A stretch of DNA of 64,000 nucleotides from Aliiglaciecola sp. LCG003 (GTDB lineage Bacteria > Pseudomonadota > Gammaproteobacteria > Enterobacterales > Alteromonadaceae): NCBI RefSeq assembly GCF_030316135.1, contig NZ_CP128185.1, positions 3,286,001-3,350,000 on the forward strand, in the 5' to 3' direction. The notes beneath the pieces were generated by a model. The model was not told where the DNA came from and did no database searches. It worked only from the letters and a program-made list of their open reading frames with translations. Positions 6,831 through 15,457 of the stretch are shown here, piece after piece; position 1 is the first letter of the stretch; every line of letters starts with the position of its first letter. Position numbers and translations under genes: made by a program.

Positions 6831-8686
6831 GACGCCGCTCCCTCATTCCCTTTTGATTTGGTCCTAAGTAATCTTGCCAACAACAATAGAATTAACATTA
6901 GCACAATCGGCGCAACGGCAATATTGATAAACTTCAACCAGTTACCTAACTCTTCAATATCTTTGTCTAACTGATGACGAACATCTCTTAATGCTTTGCG
7001 AATCTCGATTCGCTTGGCCATAAAGTCATCAACAGCTTGTTGTTGCTGAGGAGAAATCACTAATGTGGCACTATCGGTTTGCTGACTTTGCAATTGAGAT
7101 AACTGTTGTTCGGTTTCTTCCAATTGTAATTGCAACAACTGCTCCTGCTCGCGGAATTTCCTTTCCGCCTCAAAAGTCAAAGCATCAACTGTCTTGAATG
7201 GACGTGCAAATGTACCGCGACTACGAATGCTAATGAGTGCATTACTGCCAGCTAGGTTTTCAACGGTATTCGTCACGAAGTCGCCGTTATTCGCAAAAGG
7301 GGTAAAAACTGTCTCACCGAAAAAGTTTGCTTGCTGCACCCAAAATCTATCTGCTAATAGATCCGTGTCTGCTACAACTATGACATTAAGCTGTTGAGTT
7401 GAGCGCTGAAATTCACCCGTGCTGTCCCCTTCAGGGGCATTTTCAAACGCAGAATTAGCCTTACCCATTAAGCGCGCGGCAAGCACGTATTGACGGTTGT
7501 CATTGCTAAAGTCTCGCGATAATTCCATAGGATCACGATTCGTCGTATAGGCCGCCACATCAAGCAAGTCGGTATTTGAAGATGATTTCATCAGCGGTAC
7601 CCAACGCAGGTTACTGCCCTCTTTTTTAGTAAACACACCAAAAGAAGCACCATTGATAACTTCTAGATTAGAGGTAGTAACGTCATCTCTGTCAAGTTGT
7701 TCACTTTGCACCCCGATAAAGCCAAAGTGACGGGCAACCCCCCCCTCTGCGGTTCGAATATCTAGGCCTAATTGTGCATCTAGCAGGACTTGCTCAGCAT
7801 TGAAATTCAATCCCCAAGCATCAAACAACTGCACTAGGTTTGAACTGTTAGGCCCCGTGGCCCCCATTCCTGCCATCATGGCCATAGGATCTGACTCGTT
7901 ATTGGGATCGACAAAAACCATTAACTTGCCACCTTTCATCACATATTGGTCAATTTGATAAATCAGGCTTTGAGATAAATCTTTGGGATGCACTAACAAC
8001 AATACATCGGTCAAGTCTGGCAATGCCTCAGCATTGTTGGCAACTTGCTCCACGTCGTACAATTGCTGCAACTGAGTGTAGAAAGTCCAAGCCGGATCAA
8101 ATCGTCCTGACATCGGATTCTGGCCACCAGCAAGTGGCAGGTCACTGACAATCGACACTTTGACACTTTTTGGCTTGGACAATTTGTGAATCAATTTACT
8201 AACTTCATACTCCAAGAATTTTTCCTGCTGAGGATCAAAAAAGCCAATTGTTTCTTGGTCATCTAATGCGTTGGTGGCTGCTAAACCAAGATAAATAGAA
8301 TCGCCTAAATTCCCAATAGTTGCTGCAGTTAAACCATACTGGCTGGCCTGATCTTCAGCCTCAGAGAAAGGCTCTGGGTCTATGACTTTTAGATTAATCT
8401 TGCCGGGGGCCGCTTTTGCGTATTCACGCAACATACTTTCCACCCGAGACGCATAGTTACGCAGGGTAGTCATGCCTTTTGACGATTTATCTGAATAGAA
8501 AAAATACAGGTTAATTGGCTCGTCTATGTTGGCGACAATTTCTTTGCTGCCTGCAGATAGGGAATACACCTGATTCTCGGTTAAATCCAAACGAAGTGGA
8601 CTTAACAATTGATTGTTTAATACCGTCAGGGCAAAAAATAACATCGCTAACAGTATCAAAATTAAAGAGGTGGAAGTGCGACTCAT
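6827..8686 (-). CDS. GldG-like ABC auxiliary protein
   Basis: I place the start at the ATG at 8686 (AAAGGCGG upstream). A longer frame begins at 8713 and would overlap the permease gene. From 8686 the protein has 619 residues. An N-terminal membrane segment is followed by a large periplasmic domain of the ABC-type uncharacterised (GldG) family (LTENQVYSLSAGSKEI, KINLKVIDPEPFSEAE, GGKLMVFVDPNNESDP). A Gln/Leu/Glu-rich coiled coil and a C-terminal membrane segment (VAPIVLMLILLLLARLL) complete it. In Bacteroidetes GldG works with GldA and GldF; here it is probably a generic envelope exporter part. Confidence 0.8.
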   Translation of the reverse strand: MSRTSTSLILILLAMLFFALTVLNNQLLSPLRLDLTENQVYSLSAGSKEIVANIDEPINLYFFYSDKSSKGMTTLRNYASRVESMLREYAKAAPGKINLKVIDPEPFSEAEDQASQYGLTAATIGNLGDSIYLGLAATNALDDQETIGFFDPQQEKFLEYEVSKLIHKLSKPKSVKVSIVSDLPLAGGQNPMSGRFDPAWTFYTQLQQLYDVEQVANNAEALPDLTDVLLLVHPKDLSQSLIYQIDQYVMKGGKLMVFVDPNNESDPMAMMAGMGATGPNSSNLVQLFDAWGLNFNAEQVLLDAQLGLDIRTAEGGVARHFGFIGVQSEQLDRDDVTTSNLEVINGASFGVFTKKEGSNLRWVPLMKSSSNTDLLDVAAYTTNRDPMELSRDFSNDNRQYVLAARLMGKANSAFENAPEGDSTGEFQRSTQQLNVIVVADTDLLADRFWVQQANFFGETVFTPFANNGDFVTNTVENLAGSNALISIRSRGTFARPFKTVDALTFEAERKFREQEQLLQLQLEETEQQLSQLQSQQTDSATLVISPQQQQAVDDFMAKRIEIRKALRDVRHQLDKDIEELGNWLKFINIAVAPIVLMLILLLLARLLRTKSKGNEGAAS

Positions 8687-8690
8687 AGTA

Positions 8691-9425
8691 TTAATCCGCC
8701 TTTTTATGTTCAATAATCAGCAGGCTTGCATAAAGCCATACTGCGATAGAAAGAATGAAAAAGCCCACATCATTTAATGCGATCACGCCTTTGGCAATCG
8801 ATTCGAAGTGACTTAAGAAACTAAATGAGGCCACGGTATCCATTACTATCGATGGTGCCCAATCTTTGAAAGCATCAAGAATAATATTGCTGCCGCTAAC
8901 CACGAAAATAAAGCACAGCACCACCGCCAAGATAAAGGCAACCACTTGGTTTTTAGTCAACGCTGACATACACATTCCAACAGCTAAAAATGCCCCTGAC
9001 ATTAACCAACTGCCGATGTAAGCAGCAATGATAACGCCGTTATCGGGGTCTCCCAAGTAGTTCACCGTGAGCCACAATGGGAATGTCAGTAAAAGAGATA
9101 GGCCCAATACTGCCCAAGATGCTAAAAACTTTCCCATTACCGCCTGAAAGGTTGAGATAGGTAGCGTCATCAGCAATTCAATGGTGCCGCTTTTACGTTC
9201 TTCCGACCAGGTGCGCATGGCAATAGCAGGCACTAGAAACAAATAAAGCCAGGGATGAAAATTGAAAAATGGTAATAAATCTGCCTGTCCCCGTTCATAG
9301 AAACTGCCGACGAAAAAGGCAAAAACGGCGGACAAAATCAGAAAAATAGTAATAAACACATAGGCCACAGGTGTGGCAAAAAAACTAGATAATTCCCGTT
9401 TAAACAGGGTTGCAATCATGCCCAT
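8691..9425 (-). CDS. ABC-2 type permease (GldF-like)
   Basis: The 244-residue integral membrane protein has about six hydrophobic segments. The conserved motif MRTWSEERKSGTIELLMTLP lies between the second and third segments, a hallmark of ABC-2 permeases of the GldF/NosY kind. It overlaps the last base of the ATPase stop region and is 4 bases from the GldG-like start, so it is tightly co-translated. It forms the membrane channel for the ATPase encoded upstream. Confidence 0.88.
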   Translation of the reverse strand: MGMIATLFKRELSSFFATPVAYVFITIFLILSAVFAFFVGSFYERGQADLLPFFNFHPWLYLFLVPAIAMRTWSEERKSGTIELLMTLPISTFQAVMGKFLASWAVLGLSLLLTFPLWLTVNYLGDPDNGVIIAAYIGSWLMSGAFLAVGMCMSALTKNQVVAFILAVVLCFIFVVSGSNIILDAFKDWAPSIVMDTVASFSFLSHFESIAKGVIALNDVGFFILSIAVWLYASLLIIEHKKAD

Positions 9426-10348
9426 CAGGCTGGTACTCCTTGTGTCATATCGCGGAACACTTGATCTAAGCGGCCTTGTTCTACATAAAGTGTATCAACA
9501 GGCAATCGTCTCTCTTTAATATGCTGGGTAACCATATGCAATACGTCCGCCCCCGAATCTGTCAACAGCGTTACTCGGCCGGTACTGCGTTCTTCTTCGA
9601 TATCGATAATACCAGGAAGCTCCAAAAAGCCTGAAGTATCTGACGGATAACTCAAATGCAAGGTCACAGCCTTATAATATTTGGATTTTTGTAACAATGC
9701 GTTGGGGGTATCATCAAACATCAGTTTGCCAGCAGAGATAATCATCACCCGATTGCATACGGCGGTCACTTCCTCAAGAATATGCGTTGAGATGATCACG
9801 ATTTTGTCTTTCGATAAATTCTGAATTAGCCCTCTAACCTGATGTTTTTGATTGGGATCAAGGCCATCAGTTGGTTCATCCAAAATCAGAATTTCCGGGT
9901 CATGTAATATAGCTTGAGCTAGACCCACTCTGCGTTTGAACCCTTTGGACAGGTTATCTATGGGTTTGTCTAGAACGGATTGCAATTCAACCTGCTGAAT
10001 AACACGATTGATTCGGTCTTTCTTATACTGGCCTTTCAGGCCGCGAATTTTGGCTATAAAATGCAAAAATTGCAGAGGAGTCATGTCGCCATAGGCTGGC
10101 GCTCCCTCAGGAAGATAACCTATTTTTTGTTGGATTTTTTTAGCATCCTGCGAGACAAACTGGTCGAATACCTGAATATCGCCTTGAGATGGCGTTAAGA
10201 AACCCGTGAGCATTTTCATGGTAGTGGACTTACCTGCACCGTTTGGACCTAAAAATCCGACCACATCGCCAGGCTGTATATTAAATGTAAGGTTATCTAC
10301 TGCGACGAAATCACCAAACATCTTCGATAATTTATTTACATAGATCAT
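9425..10348 (-). CDS. ABC transporter ATPase (GldA-like)
   Basis: The 307-residue cytoplasmic ATPase has Walker A GPNGAGKST (34-42), signature LSKGFKRRVGLAQA, Walker B ILILDEPTDGLDP and the switch histidine in ISTHILEE. The C-terminal ~90 residues are the variable regulatory tail of the CcmA/GldA group. It is the first gene of the operon ATPase-permease-GldG-DUF4340. The cargo cannot be told from sequence. Confidence 0.92.
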   Translation of the reverse strand: MIYVNKLSKMFGDFVAVDNLTFNIQPGDVVGFLGPNGAGKSTTMKMLTGFLTPSQGDIQVFDQFVSQDAKKIQQKIGYLPEGAPAYGDMTPLQFLHFIAKIRGLKGQYKKDRINRVIQQVELQSVLDKPIDNLSKGFKRRVGLAQAILHDPEILILDEPTDGLDPNQKHQVRGLIQNLSKDKIVIISTHILEEVTAVCNRVMIISAGKLMFDDTPNALLQKSKYYKAVTLHLSYPSDTSGFLELPGIIDIEEERSTGRVTLLTDSGADVLHMVTQHIKERRLPVDTLYVEQGRLDQVFRDMTQGVPA

Positions 10349-10656
10349 GCTATTCCCATAATGATCAAGAAGTTAACGAAATCTTGCTTGAATATGGTGT
10401 TGATAATTAGCTTTTCAACAACTTCATCAACACAAAAGAGATTAAATGTGAGGGCATAAGGATACTAAAAAAAATGACTTAAACCAGATCAATTACGTGG
10501 AATGCATTAATTCTGCGCTGAAATGGTTTAAGCCAATAAGCGTCCAGGAAGTGAACTGACCTCAGGTTAGCAAGCAATTATGTATTTTTGATGTCAAAAT
10601 AGCGGTTAATTGTTGCTAAATGTGCTGTACTTCTAGACACACAGCTTGGATTCTAA
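10349..10656. other. Divergent intergenic region, ABC operon / trmO
   Basis: This 308-base AT-rich spacer must hold the promoters of the ABC operon (minus) and trmO (plus). I found no clear consensus promoter or palindrome, and no gene. Confidence 0.35.
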
Positions 10657-11361
10657 ATGACTATAACACTTCACCCCATTGGCTATATCCACAGCCCCTA
10701 CAAAGAGAAGTTTGCGATTCCCCGCCAGCCAGGCCTTGCGACTGCGGCAAAAGGTAGAATCGAACTAGTTAAACCTTACTGCCAAGCAGATTATTGTCGG
10801 GGATTGGAGCAATTTAGTCACCTGTGGTTAATCTTTCAATTCCATCAAACGGCTGATAAGACCCACTCAGCCCTTGCTCGCCCTCCGCGCCTTGGCGGCA
10901 ATGAAAAAATTGGGGTGTTTGCTACTCGTAATACACACAGGCCTAATAATTTAGGTATGAGTGTAGTAAAACTAGAGTCCGTTGATATTGTTCAAAATAA
11001 TGTCGAGATTATAGTCTCAGGAATAGACTTATTAGATGGCACACCGATCATTGATATCAAACCTTATTTACCTTATGCCGATGCGCTCCCTGATGCTATG
11101 GCCGGTTATGCCCAACAGGCTCCAGAAAATTTATTACAGGTTGCTTTTAGCCAACAGGCACAACAGCAAATTCAGCACTACTGCGCCGCCTACCCTGAAC
11201 TACACCTGCTAATTAGCCAGATTATGGCACAGGATCCCCGTCCGGCTTACCAACGAAACACATCTTCTGAGCGAGTTTATGGGGTAAAACTTTACGAGTT
11301 TAATGTGCGTTGGCAAGTGAACCTCGACACTTGTACCGTCATAGAAGTAAGCCCTGTCTAA
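10657..11361 (+). CDS. trmO: tRNA m6t6A37 methyltransferase TrmO (TsaA family)
   Basis: TrmO uses S-adenosylmethionine to N6-methylate t6A37 in some tRNAs. The 234-residue protein has the family start (HPIGYIHSPYKEKFAIPRQPG), the core ARPPRLGGNEKIGVFATR and THRPNNLGMSVV, then the motif DLLDGTPIIDIKPYLPYAD. The C-terminal third (QDPRPAYQ, YGVKLYEFNVRW) matches the enterobacterial full-length form. It is probably monocistronic; proS follows after 122 bases with its own promoter candidate. Confidence 0.92.
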   Translation: MTITLHPIGYIHSPYKEKFAIPRQPGLATAAKGRIELVKPYCQADYCRGLEQFSHLWLIFQFHQTADKTHSALARPPRLGGNEKIGVFATRNTHRPNNLGMSVVKLESVDIVQNNVEIIVSGIDLLDGTPIIDIKPYLPYADALPDAMAGYAQQAPENLLQVAFSQQAQQQIQHYCAAYPELHLLISQIMAQDPRPAYQRNTSSERVYGVKLYEFNVRWQVNLDTCTVIEVSPV

Positions 11362-11431
11362 CTATAAATTGCATCATTCCAACAAAATTGCACCTAGCCA
11401 CGCATTATCACTTTTGCCCACGTCTGTGTAC

Positions 11432-11440
11432 TGCTAGAAT
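11432..11440 (+). promoter_or_regulatory. Candidate extended -10 promoter of proS
   Basis: TGCTAGAAT is an extended -10 element (TGn plus TAGAAT), placed 43 bases before the proS start codon. The -35 region (TTTTGC at 17 bp) is poor, as is usual for extended -10 promoters. Confidence 0.4.
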
Positions 11441-11483
11441 GAGCGCCGTTTGAACACCGTGACAATAAGGACACATAAAGCTG

Positions 11484-13199
11484 ATGCGTTCCAGCCAATA
11501 TTTGCTATCTACTCAAAAAGAAACCCCATCTGATGCGGAAGTCGTCAGCCATCAGTTAATGTTGCGTGCCGGTATGGTGCGTAAGCTAGCGTCGGGTCTA
11601 TATACTTGGCTACCAACAGGGTTGCGAGTGCTGAATAAAGTCGCCGACATAGTACGGGACGAAATGAATAAGGCCGGCGCAATTGAAATGCTAATGCCAG
11701 TTGTTCAACCTGCAGATTTGTGGCAAGAAAGTGGTCGTTGGGAAGAGTATGGTCCAGAATTGCTGCGTATCAAAGACCGTCATTTTAGAGATTTTGTTTT
11801 GGGGCCTACCCATGAAGAAGTCATCACCTCTTTAGTCAAAAATGAGATCAGTAGTTATAAGCAACTGCCTATTAACTTATATCAAATCCAAACTAAATTC
11901 CGCGATGAAGTACGCCCTCGTTTCGGCATCATGCGCAGTCGTGAATTCACCATGAAAGATGCGTATTCATTCCACACCTCGGAAGAATCTTTAGAGCAAA
12001 CTTACCAACGGATGTTTCAAGCCTATTGCACTATTTTCGAGCGACTCGGCCTTGAATATCGTCCTGTGATTGCAGATTCTGGTTCAATAGGTGGTGCGGT
12101 TTCACATGAATTTCATGTATTAGCTGAATCTGGTGAAGATGCTATTGCCTTCAGTGATGGCTCTGATTATGCCGCCAATGTCGAAATGGCTGCAGCTATT
12201 GCCCCTATAGGTGAAAAACCCCAAGGCGTTGCAAAAAAACAGACAATTGCGACACCGGAAATCACCTCTATTGATCAAGTCAGTCAGTTCTTAGATGTAC
12301 CAGTAGCTGATATTGCCAAAACTATTGTGGTATTGGCTGCCGCGGATGAGCATGGTGATCAAGGCTTAGTTGCCCTTGTCCTTCGAGGTGACCATCAGTT
12401 AAATGAAATAAAGGCCGAGAAGTTAGCATCGGTACATACACCATTGACGATGGCTACAGATCAACAAATTCAACAAGCTATTGGCTGTGAGCCTGGCTCT
12501 ATCGGACCAGTAGGCTTAACTATTCCTGTAATAGTTGATCACAGCGCCGCTTATTTAGCTGACTTTGTGTGTGGCGCTAACCAAACCGGATCTCATCTTA
12601 CTGGGGTTAATTGGGATAAAGACGTTACCGATTATCAAGTTGCAGACTTGCGAAACGTGCTTGCTGGCGATAGCTCACCAGATGGAAAAGGTACCATTGA
12701 AATTAAACGCGGTATTGAAGTGGGTCATATTTTCCAACTTGGTGACAAATACTCTAGTGCGATGGGCTGTGGTGTCCTTAATGAACAAGGCAAGCATCAG
12801 ATTTTGACCATGGGCTGTTATGGCATAGGTGTGTCTCGTATTGTCGCAGCTGCAATTGAACAAAATCATGACAAATATGGCATTATCTGGCCTGACGCGA
12901 TTGCCCCGTTCACCCTGGCATTAATTCCAATGAATATGCATAAATCCCATCGAATTCAGCAAGTTGCTGAGGATCTTTACGCGAAGCTGGTTGAAGCAGG
13001 CATCAATGTATTGTTTGATGATCGCAAAGAGCGTCCGGGCGTGATGTTTAATGATATGGAACTTATCGGCATTCCTCATACACTTGTCATTGGTGAGCGC
13101 AATCTTGATGAAAATAAAATCGAGTATAAGCATCGCCGCTCAGGCGAAAAACAACTACTCGATATTGACAATGTTTTAGAGTGGGTAAAAACTCTCTAA
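11484..13199 (+). CDS. proS: Prolyl-tRNA synthetase
   Basis: ProS charges tRNA-Pro. The 571-residue protein is the bacterial class II type. The N-terminal catalytic core has [13 protein letters not shown] and motif 2 region [22 protein letters not shown]. The editing (INS) domain is inserted at about residues 225-390. Motif 3 is [17 protein letters not shown], followed by the anticodon-binding domain ([20 protein letters not shown]). A strong terminator follows directly. One tRNA-Pro gene lies 8 kb upstream in the same window. Confidence 0.98.
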   Translation: MRSSQYLLSTQKETPSDAEVVSHQLMLRAGMVRKLASGLYTWLPTGLRVLNKVADIVRDEMNKAGAIEMLMPVVQPADLWQESGRWEEYGPELLRIKDRHFRDFVLGPTHEEVITSLVKNEISSYKQLPINLYQIQTKFRDEVRPRFGIMRSREFTMKDAYSFHTSEESLEQTYQRMFQAYCTIFERLGLEYRPVIADSGSIGGAVSHEFHVLAESGEDAIAFSDGSDYAANVEMAAAIAPIGEKPQGVAKKQTIATPEITSIDQVSQFLDVPVADIAKTIVVLAAADEHGDQGLVALVLRGDHQLNEIKAEKLASVHTPLTMATDQQIQQAIGCEPGSIGPVGLTIPVIVDHSAAYLADFVCGANQTGSHLTGVNWDKDVTDYQVADLRNVLAGDSSPDGKGTIEIKRGIEVGHIFQLGDKYSSAMGCGVLNEQGKHQILTMGCYGIGVSRIVAAAIEQNHDKYGIIWPDAIAPFTLALIPMNMHKSHRIQQVAEDLYAKLVEAGINVLFDDRKERPGVMFNDMELIGIPHTLVIGERNLDENKIEYKHRRSGEKQLLDIDNVLEWVKTL

Positions 13200-13208
13200 A
13201 TCAATCGT

Positions 13209-13241
13209 GTAAAAGCGTCGTCGCCGTGGCGACGCTTTTAC
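13209..13241 (+). terminator. Terminator after proS
   Basis: A perfect 12-bp stem (GTAAAAGCGTCG / CGACGCTTTTAC) with a 9-base loop starts 10 bases past the proS stop. The 3' arm ends in a T-run (CTTTTAC). It is symmetrical enough to work in both directions. Confidence 0.85.
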
Positions 13242-13531
13242 ATTAAAATCCACGCTCCCCTTCAAGCCCATACAATTGCTAGGCTGAACAATCCTACAGA
13301 GTGATTGAAAACTGCACTACCTCAAAAATCATTTACCCAAACTGCTAGGGCAAAAAACCAATTTTAGTTAGGCCAAATGCCACTTTTGTATTGGGTTGAA
13401 ATCCTTTTTATATGTTTTTCAATAACTTTGGATAACTTCATATCTTATTTGTTGAAATACATAGTGGTAAGCTATGCTAACAACAGTATTGAACACTTTA
13501 CTTTTGTTAAAGTAAAACAAAGAGACGGTAT
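13242..13531. other. Spacer between proS and the MBL hydrolase gene
   Basis: No gene is seen. A weak promoter candidate lies near 13450-13475 (TTGTTG, 18 bp, TATGCT) upstream of the MBL gene. The rest is AT-rich without clear structure. Confidence 0.3.
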
Positions 13532-14371
13532 ATGCGTTTAACCTTTTATGGTGTGAGAGGCTCCATTCCAGCACCAGGTCCAGAGTATGTTAAGTATGGT
13601 GGCAACACAGCCTGTGTCCATCTGCGCTTGAATGATGGAACAGACATAATACTCGACGCAGGTACAGGCATTAAAAAACTGGGTCAAGACCTGCTATCCA
13701 CCAACTCGGATATACATTTATTGCTTACCCATAATCATTGGGATCATATTCAAGGGTTTCCGTTTTTCGCGCCCATTTATCAACCCGGGCGAAATATACA
13801 CATTACCCCAGGGTTAACCACGTTGAACGAATATGACGCTATATTGCAGCAAATGACCGGAAGTTATTTTCCAGTTCATCATAAGACACTGCAATCGAAT
13901 ATTCAGCTCAAGCCCATAGATGCTAAAACCAGCAGCTGGACAATTAACGGCGCCACCATTTATCGACACCCAATGAACCATCCTGGTAGTGGTAGCTCAT
14001 ATGTCATTGAGGCTGATGGTGCCAAAGTTGCCTACATTACTGACAACGAACTCTACCCGCCTTATCGTAAGGAGACTGATTTTCTGCAATGGGTTGAGTT
14101 CGCGATGAGTGCAGACATCGTGATACATGACGCCCAATACATGCTTTCCGATATGCCCGCAAAATCCGGATGGGGCCACTCGGTTGCAGAAGAGGCGGTT
14201 AAGTTGGCCTTAGCCTGCAGAACAAAGCGCTTGGCTCTATATAGTCACGATCACATTCGTACCGATGATGATATTGCGGCGATTGAAACTCATTGTCAGG
14301 AAGTCATTCAAATCGCAGAAGATAGACTAGAAGTGTTTGCGGCTGCGGAAGGGATGAGCATAGATTTGTAA
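13532..14371 (+). CDS. MBL-fold metal-dependent hydrolase
   Basis: The 279-residue protein is a PhnP/RNase Z-like metallo-beta-lactamase fold hydrolase. It has MRLTFYGVRGSIPAPGPE, then the metal motif HNHWDH (67-72, HxHxDH). Further ligands are the His in HPMNHPGSGSSY, the Asp in VIHDAQYM, and the His in ALYSHDHIRTDDD. The substrate is unknown; related proteins cleave cyclic phosphodiesters or act on small molecules. It is convergent with the GGDEF gene. Confidence 0.85.
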   Translation: MRLTFYGVRGSIPAPGPEYVKYGGNTACVHLRLNDGTDIILDAGTGIKKLGQDLLSTNSDIHLLLTHNHWDHIQGFPFFAPIYQPGRNIHITPGLTTLNEYDAILQQMTGSYFPVHHKTLQSNIQLKPIDAKTSSWTINGATIYRHPMNHPGSGSSYVIEADGAKVAYITDNELYPPYRKETDFLQWVEFAMSADIVIHDAQYMLSDMPAKSGWGHSVAEEAVKLALACRTKRLALYSHDHIRTDDDIAAIETHCQEVIQIAEDRLEVFAAAEGMSIDL

Positions 14372-14431
14372 GATGAATTCTCTAATAGCAAAGGGGTTAG
14401 CCATGCAACAACTTGCCATTGCAAGTGCGGA

Positions 14432-15340
14432 TTATGCCGCTTTGTAACAACTTCTTCCGCTTTCTTTAGCGCTATAAAGAGCCTTGTCAGCTCGGTTAAA
14501 CAGATCTTGTTCGGTATCCCCATCTGCATAGTTAGTGCTGCCGATGCTGCATGAAATACCGTGTTTGGATAAAATAGCACAGTCTGCCATTAAGCTTTGA
14601 ATGCGCCGAGCAATGATACCATTAGTGCTGTCATCGCTACCTGGCAGTAAACAACAAAATTCATCGCCGCCGAAGCGAAATGCATAATCCGTGTCTCGTA
14701 ATGACAATTTCAGCGCTTCGGCTGATGCGATCAGTACTTGATCCCCTTCGTTATGGCCAAAGCGGTCGTTCACCTGTTTGAAATTATCCATGTCGATCAC
14801 CAGCAAGCCGAACGCATCACCGGTGCGTTTCCCTTGACTAATCATTCTAGTTAAGGTTTCTTGGTAATTCACTCGATTACCAAGTGAGGTCAAATGATCT
14901 TTTAACGCCATTTGTTTCAGCGTATGGTGTTCTAGGGCGTTCCTAAGAGGGAATTTGAAAAGCCGATGTAATTCGTTCAGAATATTCGCTTCGCGTAATG
15001 TCAATGAATTGGAAAAAGAGTACACCATAGTCGCAAAAGTGTTTTTTTGTGAAACTTGGTCTAACATTTTGATATTATTAGCGTTTTGCGAATCACCCAA
15101 GGTAATTAAACCTGTGGGGAATTTGATTGTCACCGCATCTGCATTTAAGCTGTTTTTGAGTTGACTAAAAAACACTGAGGCCAATTTGTGTAAATCTAAA
15201 CTCGACATCATTTGATGCATAATGATTTGCGTTTCACTTTGGCTCAAGCCAGTTTGATGAGGCTCAAGAGTAAATACAGAGTCTGAAACGGCCGGTTCAA
15301 ATAATTGCGTCATCTGTTCCAAGGTGTATTCTCCTGCCAA
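14432..15340 (-). CDS. Diguanylate cyclase (GGDEF)
   Basis: The 302-residue soluble protein makes cyclic di-GMP from two GTP. Residues 1-140 form a sensor-like region, possibly a degenerate GAF fold. Residues about 145-302 are the GGDEF domain: DHLTSLGNR, the metal Asp in DMDNFKQVNDRFGHNEGD, and an intact GGDEF (224-228). The inhibitory I-site RxxD (RDTD, 215-218) sits exactly five residues before it, so product inhibition is expected. There is no membrane segment. It is monocistronic and divergent from the CPA2 antiporter gene. Confidence 0.93.
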   Translation of the reverse strand: MAGEYTLEQMTQLFEPAVSDSVFTLEPHQTGLSQSETQIIMHQMMSSLDLHKLASVFFSQLKNSLNADAVTIKFPTGLITLGDSQNANNIKMLDQVSQKNTFATMVYSFSNSLTLREANILNELHRLFKFPLRNALEHHTLKQMALKDHLTSLGNRVNYQETLTRMISQGKRTGDAFGLLVIDMDNFKQVNDRFGHNEGDQVLIASAEALKLSLRDTDYAFRFGGDEFCCLLPGSDDSTNGIIARRIQSLMADCAILSKHGISCSIGSTNYADGDTEQDLFNRADKALYSAKESGRSCYKAA

Positions 15341-15457
15341 AATTTTGGCGAAATAAGTCGGTTTAGTGATTTTGTATCAACAGTTCAAGAGTTAAAGCAA
15401 GTGTTATGCCATCAAACATGAAGTAGTTCGAATAACCCAAGTAGGAGTCTCAATGTT

